Shown here piece after piece: positions 34,733 to 42,289 of a stretch of DNA of 64,000 nucleotides. A program made the position numbers and the translations under genes. The stretch is from assembly GCA_013289685.1 (NCBI GenBank), contig JABCZL010000004.1:186001-250000 (forward strand), given 5' to 3'. Under the pieces are notes generated by a model. The model searched no databases, had not been told where the DNA came from, and was given only the letters and a program-made list of their open reading frames with translations. The DNA is from Acidobacteriota bacterium (lineage in GTDB: Bacteria; Acidobacteriota; Terriglobia; Terriglobales; Acidobacteriaceae). Within the stretch, counting starts at the first letter, position 1. Each line of letters opens with the position of its first letter.

Positions 34733-36289
34733 ATGATCGAACAACCACCAACGCGGCTCTACACAGCCGAACAAAAGGAAGAATGGCAGAAGCAATTCAC
34801 TGCCTCGGGTCTGTACATGGTGGATGGGTCTGCGGCTCGAATGTTTGCCGAGCATCAAGTCAGGCAGTTGATTGATAACCCTGATGACCCCGGCACAGAG
34901 TTGTTCATTGGTACAGAGGAAGAGTTTGTTGCACATCTGAAGGTCATGGTTGACCTTGAGGTGATTGATTCGGTTGTTGGTCACCAACCAAAGTTCTTCC
35001 GGTTTGAAGATCGTGACCACAATGGGGAAAGCATCGCAAGAAGTTTGTGGGCAGAGGAAGACACCGAGCGTTTCCGCAACTTCGTAGCAACATCGGTTGA
35101 AAAGTTTTACCACCCCATCAAGGTTGTGTGGGTTGCCAATGAGGGTCTTTACGATGGCAGACCCAAATACCTTGACCGGGTGATTGAGGTGCCGGTGTTT
35201 GAGCGGGGCCGGTTGGTTAAGACGGTCAAGCCGGTTGTCTTCGATGTGCGCGATTGTGAAGAGTCACGCTTTTGGAAGGAAGCCAACGGTGATGTGGCGA
35301 GCCTGCAACTGCCTTCTGCCATTGTCTCAACCTCGCGTGAGTTCACGGCGAAGACGTTCAAAGACAACGAGGTGATGTTAGAGGTCACCAAGTCAGGTAG
35401 TCCAGTGCTTCACCACCCATCAATGGGTGAGGTCCATGCGTACCGTGGTGTTGGCAAAACCAACTTCATTCTCGGCCTGCTCAATGCGTTGGCAACCGGC
35501 AGTGAGTTCCTTTGTTACAAGGCAACACGGCCCTTCAGGACGATTGATTTTGATGGTGAGATGGACGGCAGTGACTTGCAGGAATCGCTCAGGTTGTTAG
35601 CGGAAGAGAATGACAACTTTCACATGGTTGCCCGCTGTGAACAGCCTGACAACATCATGCCAAGCATGGCAACCGAGCAGGGGTTGGCTTGGTACGAGGA
35701 AGCGATTAACCGGTGCAAGGCCGAGGTTGCGGTCTTCGACAATTGGAGCACCTTAGCCAACATCGGAACCAACGAAGAGGAAGCTTTCTTTGTGTTCACT
35801 GCGTGGGCACGGAAGATGCGGCTTCGTGGTGTGAGCGTGATCTATCTCCATCACGACGGTAAAGACAAACACACACAACGTGGTCACTCGAAGCCTGAAG
35901 ACCCGCTCAATTGGGTGATTGGTCTGAGTTGGGCCAGTGGGTACGAAGGCCAAGAAGGTCTGAAATGCGTGTTGAAGTTTGAGAAGTGCCGCAAGCCGAT
36001 ACGGGAATACAGCCGAATCACCATGACCCTTGACGCTGATGGTAGTTGGCTGTGGGGTGAGGTTGGTGATGAACAACTGCAAACCACCGGCAGGCGAGCC
36101 AAGCAACCAACCGCAGAGCAATTGCAAAAGCTGAAAGAGTGGGTGGGCAAGATTAGCGAAAGAGAACTTGCCAAGCAACTTGGTGTGTCTCGGGAAGTGG
36201 CTAAGAAGTGGTCTTACGATGTGTTGGTAAAAGACCGGCTCAAACTCAATTTTGATGAAGCACAAGGAGCAACCGATGGGACCGATTGA
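34733..36289 (+). CDS. RepA-like AAA ATPase (replicative helicase family)
   Basis: 518 residues from ATG 34733, with GAGGTG seven bases upstream. After an N-terminal region of ~210 residues comes a RecA-type ATPase: Walker A AYRGVGKT (236-243), TIDFDGEMDG, Walker B AEVAVFDNW, and the motif VIYLHHDGKDKHTQRGHSKP with the sensor-type His. This order is that of AAA_25/RepA hexameric helicases of plasmids and phages. The C-terminal ~60 residues hold an HTH (SERELAKQLGVSREVAKKW). It is likely to open or unwind the element's origin. The gene sits behind a strong promoter and an attenuator-like hairpin. It overlaps the next gene by 14 bp. Confidence 0.85.
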   Translation: MIEQPPTRLYTAEQKEEWQKQFTASGLYMVDGSAARMFAEHQVRQLIDNPDDPGTELFIGTEEEFVAHLKVMVDLEVIDSVVGHQPKFFRFEDRDHNGESIARSLWAEEDTERFRNFVATSVEKFYHPIKVVWVANEGLYDGRPKYLDRVIEVPVFERGRLVKTVKPVVFDVRDCEESRFWKEANGDVASLQLPSAIVSTSREFTAKTFKDNEVMLEVTKSGSPVLHHPSMGEVHAYRGVGKTNFILGLLNALATGSEFLCYKATRPFRTIDFDGEMDGSDLQESLRLLAEENDNFHMVARCEQPDNIMPSMATEQGLAWYEEAINRCKAEVAVFDNWSTLANIGTNEEEAFFVFTAWARKMRLRGVSVIYLHHDGKDKHTQRGHSKPEDPLNWVIGLSWASGYEGQEGLKCVLKFEKCRKPIREYSRITMTLDADGSWLWGEVGDEQLQTTGRRAKQPTAEQLQKLKEWVGKISERELAKQLGVSREVAKKWSYDVLVKDRLKLNFDEAQGATDGTD

Positions 36290-36551
36290 AACGATCTTCA
36301 AGGATGACAACCTGATGTTGAGGTTGAACGTTGTTCACAAGCTGCGTAGGTGGTTGCAACGCGAGAAGCAAGGTTACAAAAGCGTGCTGCATCGTCGCAT
36401 CGGGGTTGGTCTGACTGAGGCCGATTTCAATTGGTGCGTCAAGATGCTGGAAGTCAGCGATTGTTGCACGGTCACCACAGGTGACAAAGGTGCTGTGATT
36501 CTCACGGTGAGTGAGGAACGGCACCCGCTCAGTGTGACGGTTGCTCAATGA
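36276..36551 (+). CDS. Small hypothetical protein, possible winged-helix
   Basis: 91 residues from ATG 36276, with AAGGAG at proper spacing inside the end of the preceding gene. Predicted helices (VVHKLRRWLQREKQGYKSVL, then ADFNWCVKMLEVSDCC) are followed by strands (TVTTGDKGAVILTV), a winged-helix-like order. It is coupled to the next gene by ATGA. No family is recognised. Confidence 0.6.
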   Translation: MGPIETIFKDDNLMLRLNVVHKLRRWLQREKQGYKSVLHRRIGVGLTEADFNWCVKMLEVSDCCTVTTGDKGAVILTVSEERHPLSVTVAQ

Positions 36552-37060
36552 CTGTCCCATCACAGTACTTGCGTGATTTGCGTGAAGAGGCTGCACGCAG
36601 ACGCTTGGAGTTGGCAAAGTTGCTGCGTGAGAACCCCGATGCAACCAACATTTATTTGGCAAAGACCCTTGGTGTGAACAGAGACACCATCGCATTAGAC
36701 AGGAAGGCACTTGTGGAACAGATGACACAGAGCACCCTGACCGAAACCGAGTTGTTGAGGGCCGAGATGGTGAAAAAGCTTGAGGCTCTTGAGGCCGAGG
36801 TTGAGAAGCACCGTAAGACAGATGGCAAGCTTTCACTGCAAGCTGTTGACCGGTTGCTTGACATCACCAAGGCCGTCATTGAACTGACCGGGGTCAGGAA
36901 GCCGGTCAACGAAAAGTTGCAGGTGACACACCGGGCACCAATCAAGTTTGAGACTGTGATTGTCGCCACCGATGGGGGTAGACGCTCTGTAGCACCCATC
37001 GCAGATGCAGAGTTGATTACGGAACCATTCGCGTTGGGGGCCGGTGATGAAAAACGTTGA
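36548..37060 (+). CDS. HTH protein, possibly small terminase-like
   Basis: 170 residues. The N-terminal helices (YLRDLREEAARRRLELAKLL) precede a helix-turn-helix (NIYLAKTLGVNRDTIALDRK). A coiled-coil (AEMVKKLEALEAEVEKHR) and a C-terminal domain with KFETVIVATDGG follow. Small terminase subunits and ParB-like regulators can have this layout, but no large terminase lies next to it. Its start overlaps the previous stop (ATGA), and its end overlaps the next gene. Confidence 0.65.
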   Translation: MTVPSQYLRDLREEAARRRLELAKLLRENPDATNIYLAKTLGVNRDTIALDRKALVEQMTQSTLTETELLRAEMVKKLEALEAEVEKHRKTDGKLSLQAVDRLLDITKAVIELTGVRKPVNEKLQVTHRAPIKFETVIVATDGGRRSVAPIADAELITEPFALGAGDEKR

Positions 37061-37346
37061 CCCTGACATTCTCGCAGCCTTGAAGCACCTCGCGGCTGAT
37101 GTTGACGCGCAACGAGTGCTCAACATCAAGGCGAAGCATGGCAAGCAAGCCGAGAAGCGATTTGAAACACAAATGGAATTGTTGGTTGATGAAGTTGAGC
37201 GGGTGGTGCCCCGCACCCATCCGTTGTTTGAGTTGGTGTTGATTCTTGCGGTCACTCGCAAGCTTGAGCGCACACAACAAGAGATTGAGCGAAGACAACA
37301 AGAGAGTGAGTTTCCCTCTGCGTTGAATTTCCCAAACGGTTGGTGA
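37047..37346 (+). CDS. Hypothetical helical protein
   Basis: 99 residues from ATG 37047 (a GTG directly before it is also possible). All predicted helix, with charged segments (KHGKQAEKRFETQMELLVDE; RKLERTQQEIERRQQ). It overlaps the preceding gene by 14 bp. No family is recognised. Confidence 0.6.
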   Translation: MKNVDPDILAALKHLAADVDAQRVLNIKAKHGKQAEKRFETQMELLVDEVERVVPRTHPLFELVLILAVTRKLERTQQEIERRQQESEFPSALNFPNGW

Positions 37347-37402
37347 ACACAGTTTAGGCGACCAAGATTAGCAACATGGCCTGAGGCCAAGGAGAAACAA
37401 AT

Positions 37403-37861
37403 ATGAAAAGCATGTACACACGATTCAATGAGGCCCTTGCCGCAGTCAAGAAGGCAGGCCGCACGAAACAGTACGAAGAGGCGAGCAAGACTTTCACCTC
37501 TACCACCACCATCGAAACGAAGTTGAACGCGGCTGAAGCCGTTCTCAAAAACGCGGGTGTTGTTCCCACCAATGAATCAACGTCCAAGGTTGAAGAGTTC
37601 CGCGAAGATTCCAACAACTTTGCACCGGGGTATGTCAAAGAAGTGAAAGACCCCTGTGCTAAGGGTGACAAGGTGTTGTTTGATGGGTTGCTCAAACTTG
37701 GGTCAATCACCGAGGCCGAGCATAGCAAGCTGACCGGCAAAAAGCCGGAAGGCTATGACAAGTTGAGTGAACAGCAACGCAGGGATTTTGACTTTGCGCG
37801 TGCCGTTGGCCTCAGCGAAGCCGATGCCTTCACACTGACGAAGATGACAGTTTCCCGCTGA
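37403..37861 (+). CDS. Hypothetical element protein
   Basis: 152 residues, ATG 37403 preceded by AAGGAG. The N-terminus is basic and helical (FNEALAAVKKAGRTKQYEEA), the middle Thr/Ser-rich, and the C-terminus acidic-helical (KLSEQQRRDFDFARAVGLSE). No family is recognised. A strong terminator follows 27 bp after its stop codon, so it ends a transcription unit. Confidence 0.65.
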   Translation: MKSMYTRFNEALAAVKKAGRTKQYEEASKTFTSTTTIETKLNAAEAVLKNAGVVPTNESTSKVEEFREDSNNFAPGYVKEVKDPCAKGDKVLFDGLLKLGSITEAEHSKLTGKKPEGYDKLSEQQRRDFDFARAVGLSEADAFTLTKMTVSR

Positions 37862-37887
37862 TAAATCCTCAAGAAAATCCACGCGGG

Positions 37888-37923
37888 TGATGGGGGTCAA
37901 AACAGACCCCCATCAGTGTTTTT
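37888..37923 (+). terminator. Strong rho-independent terminator
   Basis: A perfect 11-bp stem (TGATGGGGGTC / GACCCCCATCA) with a six-base loop, followed three bases later by TTTTT. It ends the transcript that began at 34514 or internally. Confidence 0.88.
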
Positions 37924-37951
37924 CGTATCAACCAACACAAAGGAAATCAAA

Positions 37952-38485
37952 ATGAGCCAACACAACTATCTTGGATTGTCGGTGAAGGCACAGATGGATA
38001 AAGACCCATCCGTGTTAACCGTCACCGATGGTGACATCACACGCATTGAACAACAACAGGCGAAACGCCGTGCCCAACAGGACAAAGAAAACTCACCCAC
38101 GAAGGCAGACCTTCGCAAAGAGTACAACCAACTGCGTCAGAAGTTGTTTGACCTCAAGAATGATGCGAAGTGCTATGAGACTCGCACCAACGATGCACAA
38201 GGTCAGATTGAGTTGATTGAGCAACGCATCAACAATGCCCTCAAGCTAAAGAAGGCTGCGGTTGCCCAAGGCAACCTTCGTGGTGAGCGTACCTATGAGC
38301 AGGCCATTGAAAGATTGGAACCTGAGTTGGCCGGTGCAAAAGAAGAGTTCAACAAAAACAAGCATTGGTCTGCTCAGGCTGCACACGCATTGAAAGCGTT
38401 TGATGGTCACGCACGTATTGAAGAACTCAAGGCCATCCTTGATGCGCCTTTGCCTGATGCGAAAAGCGTCAACGTACCGAAGTAG
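37952..38485 (+). CDS. Coiled-coil hypothetical protein
   Basis: 177 residues from ATG 37952, with AAAGGAA upstream; an earlier in-frame ATG at 37916 overlaps the terminator. A long central coiled coil runs from about 55 to 150 (KADLRKEYNQLRQKLFDLKN; AKEEFNKNKHWSAQAAHALK). In phages such proteins can be scaffolds or tail chaperones, but this is only suggested by position before the tail gene. Confidence 0.65.
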   Translation: MSQHNYLGLSVKAQMDKDPSVLTVTDGDITRIEQQQAKRRAQQDKENSPTKADLRKEYNQLRQKLFDLKNDAKCYETRTNDAQGQIELIEQRINNALKLKKAAVAQGNLRGERTYEQAIERLEPELAGAKEEFNKNKHWSAQAAHALKAFDGHARIEELKAILDAPLPDAKSVNVPK

Positions 38486-38494
38486 CAACAGGCC

Positions 38495-38638
38495 GGGTGG
38501 TTCACCGAGAACATTAGACGTGACCACCCAACAGTTTGCCGTTGCGAATGGGGTTCTCTGCCTCATTCGTAGTTTACCTTCCGGGCCGAGCGGCGCTTAC
38601 GGCAAGGCAGAACTTGGACACGTCACCCGTTGAACGGG
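38495..38638 (+). other. Hairpin-rich intergenic segment
   Basis: Between two genes of the element, within 217 bp, lie an inverted repeat GGGTGGTTCAC / GTGACCACCC (38495-38529) and a 13-base palindrome CCCGTTGAACGGG (38626-38638), followed by the terminator-like hairpin at 38659. It could encode a small structured RNA, or hold a packaging or control site. Confidence 0.35.
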
Positions 38639-38658
38639 GAATGGGAATCAACAGGCGC

Positions 38659-38680
38659 AGCGGGCAACGTTCCCGCTTTT
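38659..38680 (+). terminator. Probable rho-independent terminator
   Basis: AGCGGG and CCCGCT form a six-bp stem around CAACGTT, followed by TTT. It lies before the ribosome binding site of the gene at 38703, so it may also act as an attenuator of that gene. Confidence 0.55.
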
Positions 38681-38702
38681 CAAACAACAAGGAGTAACAA
38701 TC

Positions 38703-38909
38703 ATGGCGATAGCAACATTATTCCCCCATCAACCGGCCTTCACTGACATCCTTCCCAAGAAGAGCAGGCAAGGCCGCTCGAAAAAGAAGCTGCGTCCGGT
38801 GGTCAAGTTTGATGGCCGTGTCTTCGTTGCACATTTTGAAGGCAGAGCGGGCCTCTTCTTTGGCCACACAGAAAAGGAAGCCGTTGGCAACTTGAAGGTA
38901 GGTGTCTAA
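38703..38909 (+). CDS. Small hypothetical protein
   Basis: 68 residues from ATG 38703, with AAGGAG upstream. A basic stretch (KKSRQGRSKKKLRPVVKF) is followed by short strands (GRVFVAHFEGRAGLFFG). No family is recognised. Its stop overlaps the next start (TAATG). Confidence 0.6.
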   Translation: MAIATLFPHQPAFTDILPKKSRQGRSKKKLRPVVKFDGRVFVAHFEGRAGLFFGHTEKEAVGNLKVGV

Positions 38910-39073
38910 TGAGCAACCCAAGACGCGAAACAGACCAACACGCCTATTACCGTGAACTGTTCACGAAGTTGTTTGCCGTGAACCCTGCGAGGGCCGAGGA
39001 AATTCAGGCTCTACCCATCGTGAGAATAGAGAAGATCACGCTTCTTGAAAAAGAATTGGGATGTGACGAATGA
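38909..39073 (+). CDS. Small hypothetical protein before the tape-measure gene
   Basis: 54 residues, ATG 38909 overlapping the previous stop and ending in an ATGA overlap with the next. Predicted helical (YYRELFTKLFAVNPARAEEI). In tailed phages, small genes just upstream of the tape-measure gene often encode tail chaperones; here only the position suggests it. Confidence 0.55.
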   Translation: MSNPRRETDQHAYYRELFTKLFAVNPARAEEIQALPIVRIEKITLLEKELGCDE

Positions 39074-39258
39074 TGCGACCTGTGCAAGTTGGTTTGGTTG
39101 CTTGTGGTGAAAGCTTCAAGACAATCATTTGGGTCAGGGAAGAGGAATACTTCGATGGTGACCGGCTGCGTGAGCAGAAGTTGCGTGACCGTCTGAGTTG
39201 CAACATGGGTGTGACCTTCCCCATCGGTGGGGAAGTACCAACAGATGTGATGGGGTGA
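39070..39258 (+). CDS. Small hypothetical protein
   Basis: 62 residues, starting within the previous stop (ATGA). Strand-rich N-terminus (PVQVGLVACGESFKTIIWV), then a charged helix. It lies 4 bp before the tape-measure gene. Confidence 0.55.
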   Translation: MMRPVQVGLVACGESFKTIIWVREEEYFDGDRLREQKLRDRLSCNMGVTFPIGGEVPTDVMG

Positions 39259-39262
39259 CGTT

Positions 39263-41398
39263 ATGGCAATAGAAATTGGTGATGCAGTTCTTAAATTCCT
39301 TGGTGATTCAACCAACCTTGACACCAAGTTTGATGAGGTGCAACCAAATGCTGAGAAGGCATTTGGTGGTGCGGCAGAAGCCGTGGAAGAGGGCACAGGC
39401 AGGATGACAACTTCCATGGGTGAGGCACGCGGTGAGGCCGCGTTGCTTGGTGAAGCCTTTGGTGTTCACCTGCCTCGTCACGTGCGTACATTCATTGCAG
39501 AGTTGCCGGGTGTGGGTGAGGCCCTGTCTGCCGCATTCTCTGCAACGGCCATTCTCTTTGTTGCTCAGGCATTGGCACAGGCTACCCAGAGGGTAACAGC
39601 CTTTGTTGCTAACAATCTTCTTCTCACGCAGGCTATGAAAGACCGTGATGCTGCGATGGTGGAAGAGAACAAGCTTTTACTGTCTAACGCTGAGGCTACC
39701 AACAAGGCCAAGGATGCTCTTGAGAAGTTTGGGGCAACCGGGTCTGACTCTCTCAGGTTGCAAGCCATCGCTTTGCAGGAACAGATTGCACAACAGAAGG
39801 CCGCTCTGCCTGTTGCCGAGCAGAAGGCTCAGGCCGAGCGTGGAACGGTCCACGCTTATGTTGAACAACACAATTGGTTGGAGAAGATTTATGACAAGGG
39901 ACGTGCCATTATAACCGGCACGAAGACACAGGTTGAGGTGTTGCAGGATGTGCATGACGCTAACCAACGGAATGTGACGGATGCTGCATCCACGCTGACA
40001 AAGTTGGAAGCACAGCAAGCGTTGCTTCTGAAGCAACTTGAGACTGAGGAAAAGCTTGAGGCCATCCGGCAACAGGATAGTGTTGGCTCTGCCGGTGCCA
40101 AGCTGAAGGCTGCACAGGCTCAAGCCGAAGTTGCCGAGGATTCGCAGACCGCAGGGAAGCGGAAGGCCATTGCCGAGCAACTTGAGAACACCCTGTACAC
40201 CATCAAGCGTGATGGGATGCTGAAGCAACTTGCCATCCTGAAAGAGAACGATGACAACACCAAGGATGCTCAGGCGAAGCTGTTGAGTGAGATGAAGGTT
40301 GCCGCAGACAACCAAGCTGCGGTTGTGCTTGAACGGTTGGTGAAGGCCAAGGATGAACTGCAAAAGACGTTGCAGGACATGGCGAAGGATGTTCACGATG
40401 CACCACCCATTGAACCCATCACACCTGTTGCTATTCAGAACATGCTGAAGGGTATCAACACTGCTCACGATCTTGGCATCACTCTTCGGCAGGATTTGGT
40501 TGCCGCGTATGTTGCGGCGAAAAAGGCCCAAGATGATTTCATGGCCTCGGGAATTAAGGATGGGGTTGCACAGACGGCCATTGCTAACAACATTCTCAAG
40601 GCCAAGGCCGCGTTGGATGCTTACGGTCAGAGTGAAGACAAGTTCAAGCTGAAGAGTTCCGGCTTGTGGGCAGAGTTCCAACGTGAAACGAAGACCGGAG
40701 CAACAGCCTTAGATTTGGTCAGGCAATCGGGTGTGCAGGCGTTCGATGACATCAGCAAGAACATCCAGAGTGCTTTCTCATCCATCGTGCTTGGTCAAGG
40801 TAATGTTGCTCAGGCACTTGAGAAAGCAACAGCCGCAAGCTTGGCTCAAATCGCATCACAGGCCGCAGTCAAAGCGATTTTCTACACCGCAGAAGGCACC
40901 GCAGCACTCTTCACACCCGGATTGCAAGCAACGGCTGCGGGTTATTTCACCGCAGCCGGTGAGATGGCTTCAATTGCGGCTGTTGCAGGTGTTGCCGGTC
41001 ATGAGTTGGCCGGTGCCGGTGGTGGCAGTGGATCACACAACAATGCTCAAAGTGAGAACTCTATCAGCAACACAGGGCAGAGCAACCGCTCGGGCGGTAG
41101 TGTGGTTGGTGTTCAAGCCTTCGCTGAAGGGGGCCTTGTCACCGGCCCAACGTTGGCACTCATCGGTGAGGCAAGGAAACAAGAAGCCGTGTTGCCTCTT
41201 GAAGACCCACAGACCATGGCGAGGATTGGTCAGGCCATCGGTGAGCAAGGTGGAACAACCCATCACTGGCACATTGATGGGTTGATTTCATCTGACAACC
41301 TTGCCAAAGTCGTGAAGAACATCAACAAGATGGTCAACAAAGGTCAGGTCAACCTCACCGCAAGCAACTCACTCAGACTCACGAAGAGGTCAGCATGA
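39263..41398 (+). CDS. Phage tail tape-measure protein
   Basis: 711 residues. A hydrophobic region near residues 75-110 (VGEALSAAFSATAILFVAQA) is followed by long helical coiled-coil stretches rich in Ala, Gln, Lys and Glu (~125-480). The C-terminus contains the typical AFAEGGLVTGPTLALIGEA followed by AVLPL, seen at the end of many tape-measure proteins. It is shorter than usual for siphophages, which would predict a tail of roughly 100 nm by the usual ~1.5 A per residue rule. The protein sets tail length and helps DNA passage. No other structural gene is recognised in the element, which makes its presence unusual. The stop overlaps the next gene (ATGA). Confidence 0.8.
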   Translation: MAIEIGDAVLKFLGDSTNLDTKFDEVQPNAEKAFGGAAEAVEEGTGRMTTSMGEARGEAALLGEAFGVHLPRHVRTFIAELPGVGEALSAAFSATAILFVAQALAQATQRVTAFVANNLLLTQAMKDRDAAMVEENKLLLSNAEATNKAKDALEKFGATGSDSLRLQAIALQEQIAQQKAALPVAEQKAQAERGTVHAYVEQHNWLEKIYDKGRAIITGTKTQVEVLQDVHDANQRNVTDAASTLTKLEAQQALLLKQLETEEKLEAIRQQDSVGSAGAKLKAAQAQAEVAEDSQTAGKRKAIAEQLENTLYTIKRDGMLKQLAILKENDDNTKDAQAKLLSEMKVAADNQAAVVLERLVKAKDELQKTLQDMAKDVHDAPPIEPITPVAIQNMLKGINTAHDLGITLRQDLVAAYVAAKKAQDDFMASGIKDGVAQTAIANNILKAKAALDAYGQSEDKFKLKSSGLWAEFQRETKTGATALDLVRQSGVQAFDDISKNIQSAFSSIVLGQGNVAQALEKATAASLAQIASQAAVKAIFYTAEGTAALFTPGLQATAAGYFTAAGEMASIAAVAGVAGHELAGAGGGSGSHNNAQSENSISNTGQSNRSGGSVVGVQAFAEGGLVTGPTLALIGEARKQEAVLPLEDPQTMARIGQAIGEQGGTTHHWHIDGLISSDNLAKVVKNINKMVNKGQVNLTASNSLRLTKRSA

Positions 41399-41598
41399 TT
41401 ACAGGATTGCTCATCGGATTGGCACTCGGGTTGTTCATCGGTTGGTTGCGGTTGAGGCAAGCGCACGCAAACCTCACCACGATCACCGAGCAAAGCAACA
41501 AACTCCGCGAAGCCTTAGGCAAGGCAACTGCCCAACAGGTTGTATTGACTGCAAGAGTCAATGCGCTCAGTGTCCTTGTGGAAGGGCCTGACAACTGA
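41395..41598 (+). CDS. Small membrane-anchored coiled-coil protein
   Basis: 67 residues. An N-terminal membrane helix (ITGLLIGLALGLFIGWLRLR) is followed by a short helical region (NLTTITEQSNKLREALGKAT). The layout is like that of i-spanin or Rz-type proteins, though much shorter. It is coupled to the tape-measure gene. An inverted repeat (GTGTGAT 41629-41635, ATCACAC 41644-41650) follows. Confidence 0.6.
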   Translation: MITGLLIGLALGLFIGWLRLRQAHANLTTITEQSNKLREALGKATAQQVVLTARVNALSVLVEGPDN

Positions 41599-41753
41599 CA
41601 TCTGGTAAGCCGTTGGCTCGGATGCTCGGTGTGATTGCGCCGTATCACACTAAGCAACCAGCACAAGTCAACGGCCTCTGGTAGAGCCGGGTGTAGGCCG
41701 TGCATGATTCGCCTCTGATGGGGGCCTGTCGCACGGCCTGCCCACTCTCTAAC

Positions 41754-42053
41754 CTAGACTCCAATCTTAACAACCGCAGTCTGCACATCGGCATTCTCTC
41801 TCAGAACATCAGATGCTTTCTTTGCATCGGCCTCAAGATCGAAACCGAAGAACAACTCCCGGTCAAAATTGAAGTTGATACCGCCTGCTCGGTCCACGAA
41901 AAACTGACTTAACCAGTACCCCGGCTCAAGGTCGTTTGTTCCTTCCATGCCAGACACATATCTCACTGCGAAACCCTGAGGTCGTGGTGCTCCCTTCATA
42001 GGCACGCGAAACACTGGCCGCGTTGCTATTCTCTCTTCAACTTTGTTCGTCAT
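41754..42053 (-). CDS. Hypothetical protein at the right end of the element
   Basis: 99 residues from ATG 42053, with GAGGG six bases upstream; the frame is open to 42080. It is the only minus-strand gene of the element. Mixed strands and helices (RPVFRVPMKGAPRPQGFAVR, then EADAKKASDVLRENADVQTA). No family is recognised. Divergent genes next to attR are often regulators or cargo. Confidence 0.55.
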   Translation of the reverse strand: MTNKVEERIATRPVFRVPMKGAPRPQGFAVRYVSGMEGTNDLEPGYWLSQFFVDRAGGINFNFDRELFFGFDLEADAKKASDVLRENADVQTAVVKIGV

Positions 42054-42071
42054 GGTTGCCCTCAACTTTTC

Positions 42072-42090
42072 TTCTAACAACCCTTCTAAC
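42072..42090. repeat. Paired TTCTAAC words, right end of element
   Basis: TTCTAAC at 42072-42078 and 42084-42090, spaced 12 bp, about 95 bp from attR; compare 31824-31842. A further TCTAAC lies at 41748-41753. Confidence 0.35.
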
Positions 42091-42184
42091 TAAGACACCG
42101 CACTGTCCCGCAATCGACGTATCTACAGCCAAATTCACTCTCGAAACAAAAGACTTAACTCGTTGAAAATACTCAAACCGGCGA

Positions 42185-42227
42185 GTTTTCAAGACCGGAG
42201 CCATCAACCACTCGGCCACCTCTCCGT
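42185..42227. repeat. attR, 43-bp copy of the tRNA-Ser 5' half
   Basis: Identical to 31743-31785. It contains only the part of tRNA-Ser from the anticodon loop to the 5' end, so it is not a functional tRNA. Host sequence, presumably including the original tRNA promoter, follows. Confidence 0.93.
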
Positions 42228-42289
42228 GTTCCGCAGGTCGGTTAAACGCGGTTGGACGCTTGGTTAGTTTACAACATGGGCGATGAATC

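Larger units (their letters stand above)
31743..42227. mobile_element. 10.4-kb integrative element (satellite-like) in tRNA-Ser
   Basis: It is bounded by the 43-bp repeats and starts with a tyrosine integrase. It holds about 18 genes, nearly all on the plus strand with good Shine-Dalgarno sites and many ATGA overlaps. Recognisable products are the integrase, a RepA-like AAA ATPase, an HTH protein and a tape-measure protein; the rest are small unknowns. No capsid, portal, large terminase, protease or lysis enzyme is recognised. Codon choice (many TTG, GTT, GGT) and lower GC differ from the host flanks. It could be a phage satellite or a prophage that lost its head genes; the absence of broken genes favours the first. 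Confidence 0.85.

Noticed and set aside
42185..42227. Second tRNA-Ser gene
   Set aside because: Only the 5' half of the tRNA is present; it is the attR copy.
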